Assembly: GCA_029204225.1 (NCBI GenBank)
Contig: CM055105.1
Coordinates: 50,282,745-50,346,744, forward strand
Direction of reading: 5' to 3'
DNA: 64,000 bases
Origin: Diphasiastrum complanatum
Taxonomy: Eukaryota; Streptophyta; Lycopodiopsida; Lycopodiales; Lycopodiaceae
Part shown: one piece after another, positions 54,028-64,000 of the stretch
How positions within the stretch are numbered: the stretch's first letter is position 1
Layout: each line of letters opens with the position of its first letter
The notes under the pieces: generated by a model
Databases searched by the model: none
The model's input: the letters and a program-made list of their open reading frames with translations, nothing else
Told to the model about the DNA's origin: nothing
Made by a program: the position numbers and the translations under genes

Positions 54028-56185
54028 GGAGAAAAAGCGAATTGTAGGTCGAATCTTGCCCAACAAATCTAATTAACTGTACACTAATTACAGTATCACA
54101 TTTAGAGCTTATACTAATGAATCAGATCAAAATTGATTTCTAACTCCTACAACTACAATCGGCTTTGTGCATTGACAGTAGCTTGTGTGTGTGTGTGTGT
54201 GTGTGTGTACTTAGGTTTGATGCATGTCAGTGGCACTATACATCTACACTAGCAAATCAAGCCTTTCCAACTTTGAGGATTGTAACTCACTGATCAAATT
54301 CACCTGGTGTCATGATAATGCCACCAATATGTTATAGTGGCTAAGATTATGGAATGTATCTTGGTTTCCAAAGGGGGCCAGAATTGTCCCAAAATAGACT
54401 TGATTCTATCAAATTGGATACTAACTTTTTAGGGTGTCTCCACATAAGAAAGCACCTCTAGAAAGCCAATAGAAATTCATGCAACTAAAGAACATTGATG
54501 TGCACTCACCATGCAAATCATCAACAAAATCTTGAAAAAAATTTAATTTTATTTTTTTTGAAATTTTTGTGACACACATTATGTATGATAATGGGTGATT
54601 GTCGAGATAATGCATTGAACCCTTTGTAGTCTCCGGTATTGATATGTTGTTTCATGCCCAAGTGCAAGCTCTGGCTTGAACCAAAGCTTGCATGCCTTAT
54701 AAGCCTTTGTAATCGGCACTATTAATATGTTGGTATCATTAATATGTTGTTTCATGTTTAAGTGCAAGCTCTGCTGGCTTCAACTTGCTTGCATGCTTTG
54801 AAAGACTCTTAACCAATGACTCTACTATCCAAAATATGTTGTCAATACAAAAAGAACCAGTTTTGCAAAGTATTAAAAAGCTCTTTCAATACATCAAATC
54901 GGTGGTCTATTGTTCTTGCAAATCCTCAAATCTTTTTTCATTAGTTTCAAAATCCATGTAATTTGATTGCAAGCAAATCCAATATTGATACTTTTCAAGC
55001 AACGACCCAAAATAAAGTGCAACTGCTTGGAAAGAATATCTCTTGTTTTCATACTTGTTCTTCTTAAGATTTACAACTGCTTCTAGTGTTGTGTCGCCTC
55101 AACGATGCCTCCATTTTTTTATAGGAGTTGTTAGCTACAAAATAGCCATGATTATCTCTCTAATATGAGTCTTTAACCAACAATGGGATATTTGCTACTA
55201 ATAGATGATGTTAATTGCTGATAACGACTATTAGATAATCTTTTTGTGCCCTGTCGAGTAATTGGATTTTGACATTCTACAAGTAAATTTATTGTGAGTT
55301 TAGTTTCTTCTACCCATGAACCAACAAAATGGTAGCACATGGTGTGCTAATCTTTTTATGCCACTGCATAATTTTTGTGGTGTGATGCATACTTAAAAAT
55401 TTAACTATCCATCAAATTTTAAATAGGTCTATCACAAAATACTTTGTTATTTGATAAATATAGGTTTACTATTATAAAAAAAAAAAACTATTCGTGATGT
55501 TGAAATCACATGCATTGTAGTTGGCAAGATGGCCATGTAAATAGATTCCACACGTGCCAACTAGCATAGGATGCTTTCCCAAGACTTCATTCCTTGTATT
55601 ACATTGTGATAACATCTTTGAAATGAGGCCAAAATGTGCTTAGATAAGCTAGAGATAATTCTAGGAGCTAAAAATAACATGTTTTACATTGTTTTTGAAT
55701 CTTGAGATCTTGACCCCATATTAGGGTGAGTCCAATGACCTATTAGGTTAGATGTTAGGGTTAGGGTATGATAAGATCAAATATGCCCTAAATGTTCAGA
55801 TCCAAGCTCGAAATGTATAAAGATGTGATGGGATCTCCATCCAAATATAAAAAAAAATGGAGTTTTTCCACTTCCATCAACATTGTCTTTGAGTGGTGAG
55901 TTATAGCTATTGTATGTGAGTGATTTTATGCATTAATTACATGTTTTGAAAGGTACTGAAGTTGATTACATGTCTAGTATGCTTGTTGCACTTTACTTTT
56001 GTGTATTTGATCAAATGTATACCTCCATTGTGGAGTTAAATGCCAAATTAGCTAGTTTTGGTAACTAGTCTTGATTCTAGCTCATAGTTTGGATCTAGAT
56101 CTTTGATTTGTGCATCCTCCATCACTTTTAGGATTGATTGGGATTGAATTTGCTGTAAAATTTTGTCACATGAAGTTGTATAAGC
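54028..56185. other. Gene-free AT-rich region
   Basis: It contains a (TG)n run at 54184-54208 and a local duplication around 54650-54790 (ATATGTTGTTTCATG, AAGTGCAAGCTCTG, GCTTGCATGC each twice). No coding motif. Confidence 0.4.
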
Positions 56186-56596
56186 TAGCATGTCGGCGTG
56201 CTAGCCTACAAATTTTTTATTTTACGAAAAAATGAAGTCTTTTTGAAAAAAATAAATTTCTTTTTGGAGCTGATTCGGCTAACATGCCGTTATGCTAGCC
56301 AAGTAAATTATAAAATAGAAAAGCTATTTTGACACATTTGAGAACCAAATTTTAGTAAAAACATTATTTTAGAATTTTTTTTTCAACCTCCAAACATAGT
56401 AAGCAAACGTGCTAAGTAAAATAGCTATAAATTTTTTTTTGTAGCCTTTAAAGATAGCATGTCGATGTGCTATATGAAATGAGAAAAGATTTTGCAACCT
56501 CCAAAGATAGCACACCGGCGTGCCAGGCGAGACTGCCCAAAAAACAAATAAAATTTCCGGCTTTCTCGCCTGGCACGTCGGCGTGCTATCTTTGGA
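56186..56596. repeat. Cluster of imperfect palindromes around GCATGTCGGCGTGC
   Basis: Related palindromic words occur at about 56187-56209 (GCTAGCATGTCGGCGTGCTAGC), 56277-56299, 56395-56415, 56452-56474 and in the long hairpin 56500-56596. The long hairpin has 33-bp arms (56500-56532 and 56564-56596) that pair at 31 of 33 positions, with a 31-base loop. Confidence 0.8.
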
Positions 56597-59337
56597 CACT
56601 AAAAAAAAAAAAAATTAATTTGAGATTTTTCTTAGTGGGATTTTTAACTCTGTACCAAATCACATTCTTTATAATAAACATTGAAGTAGTGGCATAAGAA
56701 AGGTAGAACACCATGTGCTATCTTTTTGTTGAATCATGGCAAGAAAGAAACATGCAAAAAATTTACTCGCAAACTGCCAAGGCCCCGAGTAATTGACCTT
56801 ATGTGCTTTCTTCCAATCATGTTGACAAAATTGATTCATGAAAGAACTAGTCCTGGATCTCTCCTATCAATGTTGAACCTTTTTTTTTTTTTGGGGGGGG
56901 GGGGGGGGGTTAGCTTTTTTCTTGATTTACCTTGTTAAAGCCTTCTGATTTGCCCATTGACAAGACTCGTTGTCAGATGTCTTTGATAACTTGCTATAAA
57001 AACATACTAACATGCATGTCTGATTTTTGGGCATCTAAAAGACATGCAATATGACTTGTAAGTGAACTACTTCTTTGACCTTTTGGTTTGCTTTGAAAGA
57101 TCTCTATCAAAGACGATGTGATCACTATTTGTTGTTGGTAGCACGAAAAAAGTGCTTTCAAAAACTTCTTCACGTTGCCCTTCACAACCCACTAACAATT
57201 GTGGCTAATATAGCTGCCACCATGTAGCCTTTGATCAACTCCTTCACGTTCATTTTAATCTCCTTACTAGCAAGCATGACGCTCTACATGGAACCTTTTC
57301 TCCAAGATCTAGTTATCTAATGTCCATCATGCCTCCCACATGCAAAACCTGATCTTACCTCCTCCAAATCCGACAAGACCAATCCTTACAATCAACCCTG
57401 AGACAAAACCATAAGCTTTCACTACCTTACTATGGTTTTGATACCATGTTAGTAAATCTTGATGGTCATACAAAGTTACCACACTTGTGCTTTGGATGAG
57501 CACACAGACAATGATACTCTAATGATTAAGTCAGACCTCATTTGAAAGCAAAAGCTTTCAAAATCCCTTCATATATCTGAGCAAGCTTCTATTTTTACAT
57601 TCAGGCTTTAAAAGACTTTGCAAACAAAATTTAGGCCTCTCGTGATCTTCCTTAATCACCTTGTTGTAGTTATCTATGAAGTAATGTGTACAAATTTGTC
57701 ATAACTTGTGTACAACAATGAATTCATAACCTTTTCTCACAAACTGAGAATATGAAAAGTCAAAACATATTCTACATACAAACTCAGAAACCACAGCAGC
57801 ATTCTGAACAATGTGTACTACAATAAATATGCAAAAATAAGAATGCTCAGAAAAGCTTTGGAAGAAGTAGCCCAGTGGTGGAGTATGCTTAGGTTCATGA
57901 TGCCTTAAATGTGAGAAAGAGTGATGAAGGCAAATATTAATCAGTTGAAACATGATCTCATTAAGCCATGCCATCTTGCACTTGTAGTATCTGTCAACAA
58001 GTACAATTTTATTCTCCAATTGTCTTCTTTGGAGGATGAAGAAGCAGCGATGAAGAAACAAAATAGATTCTAGAAAAAAACGCATTTTTTCCCATGCTTA
58101 TATTTTTTCCATAGTGGTCTGAACACATTCATTATGACATTTCGAACAGTGTTCAGAAATCTAATGGCCCCAAGTTTGGCGTGCATCAGCAGCATTCCAA
58201 CATGCCAGTAATACGCAGCAACTTCTATGGAGCCACTATTGATGAAACTAACTTGGTGCTTGTTATATATTTGTCCAGGAATTCAATTAGTACATTAACC
58301 TTAATCCATTTCCTGCTATTGAATGGTATTTGACTATTTTCAAGTTTTAAAAAATGGTCAAATTGAGTGTACTTGTGAATGCATAAAATTATGCATAAAT
58401 TGGACAAAGCAATCACAGAAAGTGTTCAAACAATGTCTCAAGCCTGAAGTTAAGGCTGAAAGGCATGATAACTTAGTGTTATCTGCCTGTAAGGATTACA
58501 AATTCATGAGGATAACAACTTGCCACAGAACAAGTATAAACTCATTTTCATATAGTTGTAGATCACCTCAATTACACCATACACAAATTGCAAAGAAATA
58601 TTCAAACAAGGATGACCTCTCAGGAACAGAAAGTGTTTCAAAAGAGCTGAAGGTGGTATGCCGCATAACACTTAACCGTTACAAAATCTTGGAACATGGG
58701 GTATGGGATCTGCAGTTCGTTGTCTCTACTGCAAGGATTTGTTGCTAATAAGAGCCTGTAATTCGATTCATAGAGAACCAAATTTCAAGCTTTGCATTTG
58801 AAAGAGACAACTTTAAGTAACATAAGAAGAGCACCCTGTCCTCAATATTTCTCAATTCATGACCTCAGAGAACATATTAGAAAAAAATGACAGTCAGTGT
58901 ATCTGCTGATTTCTTTATTTGTCAATGAAACCAAAAGCAAGAGGCAGCTGCTCACCAGAAGTGACAAAAACTTCCTTGTAATTGTCAGGAACAGCACATG
59001 GCAGAACGTCTTGTTTGGCTCATGTCCCAGCTCCTCCTGGTCGCTCGAACTGAAGACATCAACTGGAAGGTGATCCTCTTTTTCTGTGAATGAGCCTACC
59101 TTCAACAAAGGTATGACATTGATGTTAAATTGCGTTCCGGTGGTCCCTGGTACTTTTCCCAGCCGTATCGCAAGATCTATTTCTCAAATCTGCCACACCT
59201 TTCCTACTACCAGCCAAATAATAGGTGAATGACACAGAAGATGTGGGCACTGGGCAGAAATGAATTCAAAATAGTCTGCAAGGAGTGGCATCAATCACAC
59301 CTATCACACATTGTGCTCAACAAGCCCAGAGCAATGA
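56597..59337. other. Gene-free region 3' of the second PPR gene
   Basis: It holds a T13-G17 homopolymer junction (56880-56909). I searched the minus strand for a continuation of the PPR gene (E motif, HSEKLA, CxDCH, DYW) and found none. Short frames (57699-58085, 58323-58748, 58857-59108) have no recognisable domains. Part may be 3' UTR or intron. Confidence 0.4.
56880..56909. repeat. T13-G17 homopolymer junction
   Basis: Thirteen T followed directly by seventeen G. A similar T10-G8 junction is at 63521-63538. Confidence 0.93.
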
Positions 59338-62079
59338 CTAAGGAACTTGTTGAACAGGAAACATTTTGATGAACTTTTCAGCCTCATACAAATTCCCAGC
59401 CCGGCTGAGAAGGTCCACAATGCACGAATGATGATGAAATGTTGGGACAATACCAAACTCCTCTACCATAGACTTGAAAACTTGAAAGCCCTCATCCAAT
59501 AAACTCGTTCGGCTACAGGCAGAGAGGACAGAAACAAAGGTGGCATGATCCGCCTTAAGGCCCTGATCATGCATCTTTTTGAAAAGTTCAATAGCTTGCT
59601 GACCAAGCCCATACTGAGCATATCCTGAAATCATGGTATTCCATGAAACAACATCTTTTTCTACCAGGTTTTCAAATACTCTACGTGCTTCATCTAAGCT
59701 TCCACATTTTGCATACATGTCTAGAAGAGCATTGCCCACAAATGTGTTTCCATCAAGTCCTTTTTCCCGAACCTTGGCATGGATGAGCTTGCCATAGTCT
59801 ATGGCTGCTATGCTACCACAAGCTTTTAGAATGCTGACAAAGGTAACGGCGTCTGGCTCCACCCTATCCTTGACCATTTTCTCAAAAAGTGCAATTGCTT
59901 TGCCACCAAGCCCATGTTTGACATACGCTCCAATCATTGCATTCCATGAGGGTACGCTTGCTCTAGACAGCGACATGAACACATGTAGTGCCTCATTAAG
60001 ACTTCCACATTTAGCATATGAATTGATAAGGGTGCTCCCAATAGATATATCCATTTCAGCTCCAGTCTTTTGTAGTTGGTCATGTATCAGCCTAACCTGA
60101 TCAATGTCATCAAGATTGGCAGAAGCTTTTAGGATACTTGCATTAGTGATGAGATCAGGACCCATACCCACTTCTTGCAACTCCTTGAAAAGCTGAAGAG
60201 CTTGCTCATGATAACCATGTTGATTATATCCTGTAATCATTGTATTCCAAACAACTAAATTTTTTGCAGGTAATGTGTCAAACACTTGCCGTGCTTCCAA
60301 AACGCCACCACACTTGCAATACATGTCAACCAGGGCACTCCCAACCAATACATTTGACAGATGACAAGTTTCCACCAAAAGTTCATGTATCAGCCTGCCC
60401 TCAGTTATGGCCTTTAAGCTGCCACATGCTTTCAAAATGCTCACAATTGTGGCAGAGTTCGGCTTTATTTCTTCTTCTTGCATTTTTCCACAGAGCTCCA
60501 AGGCTTGTCTAGGAAGCCCATGCATGACATATCCATGTATCATAGCATTCCAAGATACTATATCTTTCTCCAATAGATTACTGAATACTCTATAAGCTTC
60601 ATCTACATATCCACATTTGGCATACATATCAACAAGAGCGTTCCCCACAAATATATTAGATGCTGCTCCACTGTTGACTATCTGCTTATGAATCGACTTG
60701 CAAATATCTATTGACTGCATGCTGGCGCATGCTTTAAGGATACTTAAGAATGTCACAGAGTTAGGTTTCATGCCCTCTTCTTCCATCTGCTTGAATAGCT
60801 CAAGGGCAAGCAGACCATGACCTTTCTGGGCATAGCCAGCAATCATCACATTCCATGACACCACATCTTTGTCCAGCAATTTATCAAACACTTCGCGTGC
60901 TTCCCCTAAACTCCCACATTTAATATACATGTCAACAAGTGCACTCCCAGCAAAGAGATCGGATTCCAGGCCAGATTGGATGATCTGCGCATGAATATAC
61001 TTCCCCTTATCCAAAGATAATATGCTGCAGCAGGCTTTAAGAAGGCTTCCAAAGGTGATACTGTTTGGCTTTGTCCCCTCATTTTGCATGCCCTTGAAAA
61101 GCTGAAAAGCATCATAAGCTAGTCCTTGTTGAGCATATGCTGTTATCATGGTGTTCCACACAACGACATCCTTTTTAGGGATTCTGTCAAACACTTGCCG
61201 CGCCTCATCCAAATCCCCACCCTTAGCGTACATGTCCACAAGTGCATTGCGTATGAATATGTTTGATTCTAATTCGCGTGAGACTGAATGGGTATGTATT
61301 AGCTTTCCCTGACCTAAGGCAGCTTTGTTACTACAAGCTTTAAGTATGCTAACAAATGTGAAAGTGTCTGGAAGGACGCCTTCCTGTTGCATTTGCATAA
61401 AGAGTTGAAGGGCATGCTGACCAGAATTTTGTTGGGAATAGCCTGCAATAATTATATTCCATGAGATTAAATCTCGTTCTAGCAAATTATCAAATACTTG
61501 TCGCATCCCATCTATGCTCCCACACTTGGCATACATGTCAATGAGGGTATTCCCGACAAATAAATTTGCCTCATAACCAGCTCTGATGATGTCAGCATGT
61601 ATCAACTTGCCCTGTTCCAGAAATGCTGGGCCATTGCAGGCTTTCAGAATAGAGACATATGTATAGTCATTCGGTTTTACGCTTGACTGCTTCATGTTAT
61701 GATAGAACATGATTGCCTGTTTGCCTCGTCCATGCTTGACAAAGGCTGAAATAATCGCAGTCCAAATGTATAAATTCGGTGCAGAGAACCTACAAAAGAC
61801 TTTATATGCTTCTGACAAACTCCCGCATATTGAAAAGAGGCGGATAAGATGGTTTGCAAGAAGCATATTTGTTTCAAGCTGCCATCCAACCATAAGGGAC
61901 TGCACTTGCCTGCCCACAGCCAAATTCTTATTTCGTATGCACTCCAGCAAAAGAAAAGATAGATTCTGAGGGGAGATCCCTGCACCTTCTAGGTTGATAA
62001 GGGCCTGAAGTGCCTCATGTAGCAATCCCTTCTCACAAAGCCTTGAGAAATCTTGTAAAGAGCCTAAGGAGCAGTTTTG
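59338..62079 (-). CDS. PLS-type PPR protein without E/DYW domains, start unclear
   Basis: An open minus-strand frame of about 913 codons from a stop at 62080-62082 to a TAG at 59338-59340. About 26 PPR motifs in P-L-S order (IFVGNALVDMYAKCGY, VVSWNVMIAGYAQKG, VTFVSILKACGS and so on) fill it. It ends FIKMFPVQQVP just after the last S-type motif (CIVDLLSRAGNLYEAEKF), where E, E+ and DYW domains are expected. It probably binds an organelle RNA without catalysing editing. No ATG lies at its natural start: the frame upstream of GLLHEALQ is open to the stop with no Met, and the first in-frame ATG (MVGWQLETN) already falls inside the first motif. The sequence CTCCTTAG near 62065, with CTAAC upstream, could be a splice acceptor for an unseen 5' exon. 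Alternatives are a pseudogene truncated at both ends or a protein that recruits a DYW partner. Confidence 0.82.
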   Translation of the reverse strand, partial: QNCSLGSLQDFSRLCEKGLLHEALQALINLEGAGISPQNLSFLLLECIRNKNLAVGRQVQSLMVGWQLETNMLLANHLIRLFSICGSLSEAYKVFCRFSAPNLYIWTAIISAFVKHGRGKQAIMFYHNMKQSSVKPNDYTYVSILKACNGPAFLEQGKLIHADIIRAGYEANLFVGNTLIDMYAKCGSIDGMRQVFDNLLERDLISWNIIIAGYSQQNSGQHALQLFMQMQQEGVLPDTFTFVSILKACSNKAALGQGKLIHTHSVSRELESNIFIRNALVDMYAKGGDLDEARQVFDRIPKKDVVVWNTMITAYAQQGLAYDAFQLFKGMQNEGTKPNSITFGSLLKACCSILSLDKGKYIHAQIIQSGLESDLFAGSALVDMYIKCGSLGEAREVFDKLLDKDVVSWNVMIAGYAQKGHGLLALELFKQMEEEGMKPNSVTFLSILKACASMQSIDICKSIHKQIVNSGAASNIFVGNALVDMYAKCGYVDEAYRVFSNLLEKDIVSWNAMIHGYVMHGLPRQALELCGKMQEEEIKPNSATIVSILKACGSLKAITEGRLIHELLVETCHLSNVLVGSALVDMYCKCGGVLEARQVFDTLPAKNLVVWNTMITGYNQHGYHEQALQLFKELQEVGMGPDLITNASILKASANLDDIDQVRLIHDQLQKTGAEMDISIGSTLINSYAKCGSLNEALHVFMSLSRASVPSWNAMIGAYVKHGLGGKAIALFEKMVKDRVEPDAVTFVSILKACGSIAAIDYGKLIHAKVREKGLDGNTFVGNALLDMYAKCGSLDEARRVFENLVEKDVVSWNTMISGYAQYGLGQQAIELFKKMHDQGLKADHATFVSVLSACSRTSLLDEGFQVFKSMVEEFGIVPTFHHHSCIVDLLSRAGNLYEAEKFIKMFPVQQVP

Positions 62080-62082
62080 TTA

Positions 62083-64000
62083 GCCTGAAGTATAAACTGA
62101 AAAGACAAAATGGAAGTACCAACAAAAAGGGTTCTTGAAAAAAAAAGTATGACAAAATCTTTTCAGCACAGAGCTACTTTGGACCACCACTTGGTCAAGT
62201 CACTCAGAACTGCTGGTGGAATCCCATGTCTAATAAAAAGAAACAATTTGTGTAAAATGAAGAAGGTGATGGAGACTTAAGCAGACTGACAGCTGTAAAA
62301 ACTCTTCATCACTGACCAATTTGTTTGAGAATCAAAAAGTCAGTGATATGTCATGCAGGTCAGGTACGCATGCATGGATGAATTTTTCTACTATCTGTGC
62401 AGACTTTGGCATGTATGAATAAGCCACAAAATACACAGGATTATTTTTTGCAAAAAATAAGAAAATATGGCAATCACTCTTCACTGTCACAAGAAAGTAG
62501 ACATCCATGGGTGAAAGAGTGCGCTCAAAAACCCAGTATGTAGGCCACTGAAAATGACTCAAAACTGCGCCCTCATAGATTGCCAGAAAGTGCCGGATTT
62601 GCTTGAAAAAAAGATCAACTAGGAAAACGAGTGCCCAAACCACTGATTTCAGAGGTCTAAATCCGAATGATTATAGCAGTAGAAAAACCCTGGATTGTCT
62701 GGCTCGAACGCGCCCAAAATGATAATAGAAAATGAGCTGGAGCATCCTTCCCTTCAGAAACATGCTTTCAAGCTCTCCCAATAATACTTGGTGTTGAAAA
62801 CACAAGGGAACAGGGCACTAAAAATGCAACTCTTCACTGACTCCCAAATTGCTTAATCCTGTTTGCAATCCAACTGGCACATTGTATGAAGTATGGCAAT
62901 GGCTCTGGTACTAATGTTACGAACAACATAACCACAGGAAGGCAAAGCTGTATGTACCAGCCATCCAACGTTTGCTCTTATAAAATGCCCCTCCTAGCCC
63001 AGTGTGGGTTTGCATGCGTTAGGTGGCAATTCTAACTAACACTCACCGTTCATGCTGCATGCATGGGTTATCGATGCATGAGTCCTAGTCAACTGTAGTA
63101 GGACTGCATGACTCCTAACTGACATGCATGTGACTGATTAGGCAATATTGGCCCACATACTTACTGCACGGTTTGCATGCATGCCTCTGACCCACACCGT
63201 CCTTTGCCCTACAGTGGTTAGCAGTACCTAGAAGTGTTGTTAGGTTCGGTACAGTTATGGTCTCGTAACTGTTCCACACTCTGGGATTTCCCATAAGGGT
63301 TTTTGGAATGTAAACAATAAATGTTGATTGTTTTTTTTTCATATTTTCTTATAACCAATATTGGTAAAGCTCATTTCAAGAGCAACAATGAGCTAATTAA
63401 TTTTTTTTTTTTTGGGAATAGTACGAGGGTTTAGGAATTAGTCAGCCGAGTGTTTATGGCTTTGTGGGTTTTATTAGTTTTAGGGTTCTCTTGGATAATA
63501 TTGGTTTTTATTTATTTTTATTTTTTTTTTGGGGGGGGTGGGGGCAGGGCGGGGTTTCAAAGTTTTATTGCGAATTTAAAGAATGAAAAAAAAATGAAAC
63601 CATTCTTAGCTTCCCACTTTTCTAAATTTTGTGCTTAATCATGTTGAAGACGTCATCTGGAACTGTGATCAAAACAAAATGGGGCTACTTAGCTCCCCAC
63701 CTTTCTGAATTCTATGATTAATCATCTTCTAAAGCCGAAATAACAAGGACAAAATCCATTAGGGTCTAGAACGAGAATGGTCACATAATCCATGTGTCTC
63801 AAAAGCATACGGTGCATTCTAGCTCTGTTCTTCATGGGTCTTGGTAATGATCTGGTTTTGGCAATTTTTTTGATGAGTGGCACGAGCAAGACTCTGTACT
63901 CTTCTAGTGAGATAGACTTTATGACACCACGATATCTCCAAAGAACTTTTGGCACAGTTGACAATAGCTACTTAAGAGAACAAAACACATATAGCTAGAA
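62083..64000. other. Region upstream of the second PPR gene, no gene found
   Basis: It may contain the missing 5' exon and promoter of the PPR gene. GCATG/CATGCATG (RY-type) words cluster at 62351-62376 and 63012-63185. A dispersed repeat lies at 63148-63277. From 63300 on, T- and G-rich tracts. No coding motif. Confidence 0.4.
63148..63277 (+). repeat. Dispersed repeat, copy B
   Basis: Partner of 52993-53121, same orientation, roughly three quarters identical by eye, with the exact block GTCCTTTGCCCTACAGTGGT. Confidence 0.75.

Noticed and set aside
57000-59337. A possible downstream exon with the E/DYW domain of the second PPR gene
   Set aside because: No HSEKLA, CxDCH or DYW-like stretch in any minus-strand frame, and no convincing donor at the ORF end.
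59801-60595. Plus-strand open frames inside the second PPR gene
   Set aside because: Antisense shadows; they mirror the PPR repeat period.
62332-62643. 103-codon minus-strand frame as the missing 5' exon of the second PPR gene
   Set aside because: Sequence does not resemble a PPR N-terminus or transit peptide, and no donor joining it in frame was found.

Overview
The window is nuclear DNA of a land plant. It has two very long intronless pentatricopeptide-repeat (PPR) genes of the PLS type, one spliced housekeeping gene, and a dense layer of nested LTR retrotransposons. The near-uniform PPR arrays (MYAKCGS/WNAMI motifs, 20 and about 26 repeats), their lack of introns and the amount of degenerate Copia and Gypsy sequence suggest a seed-free plant, most likely a fern. 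That placement is inference; no marker in the window proves it.

Layout. 1-17.6 kb: a decayed Ty3/Gypsy element with an Asp-tRNA-type primer site, a gag with several zinc knuckles, an integrase C-terminus and an unrecognised accessory ORF with a coiled coil. A young, nearly complete minus-strand Ty1/Copia element (10108-16264, two 682-bp LTRs, CTAG target repeats) splits that accessory ORF. 17.6-26.5 kb: a graveyard of truncated Copia and Gypsy pieces in both orientations. 26.5-30.1 kb: no gene, with homopolymer and purine tracts. 30.1-33.2 kb: a five-exon NAD-dependent glycerol-3-phosphate dehydrogenase of the plant cytosolic GPDHC type, which reconstructs cleanly to 471 residues. 35.0-46.5 kb: two related Copia elements fused end to end. 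The second is interrupted by a 4.2-kb Gypsy element that keeps only gag-protease (TR-GAG-like) and by a 379-bp MITE. 48.2-50.9 kb: an intact DYW-type PPR gene on the minus strand. 53-57 kb: a Copia relic and foldback hairpins. 59.3-62.1 kb: a second minus-strand PPR gene with no E/DYW domains and no obvious start codon.

The host genes do not form a pathway. The GPDH makes or oxidises cytosolic glycerol-3-phosphate (redox shuttle, glycerolipid supply). The DYW PPR protein is expected to direct C-to-U editing at an organelle RNA site. The second PPR gene is either a truncated relative or a protein that needs a partner for catalysis. The rest of the window is mostly transposon history, and the order of several insertions can be read from target-site duplications.
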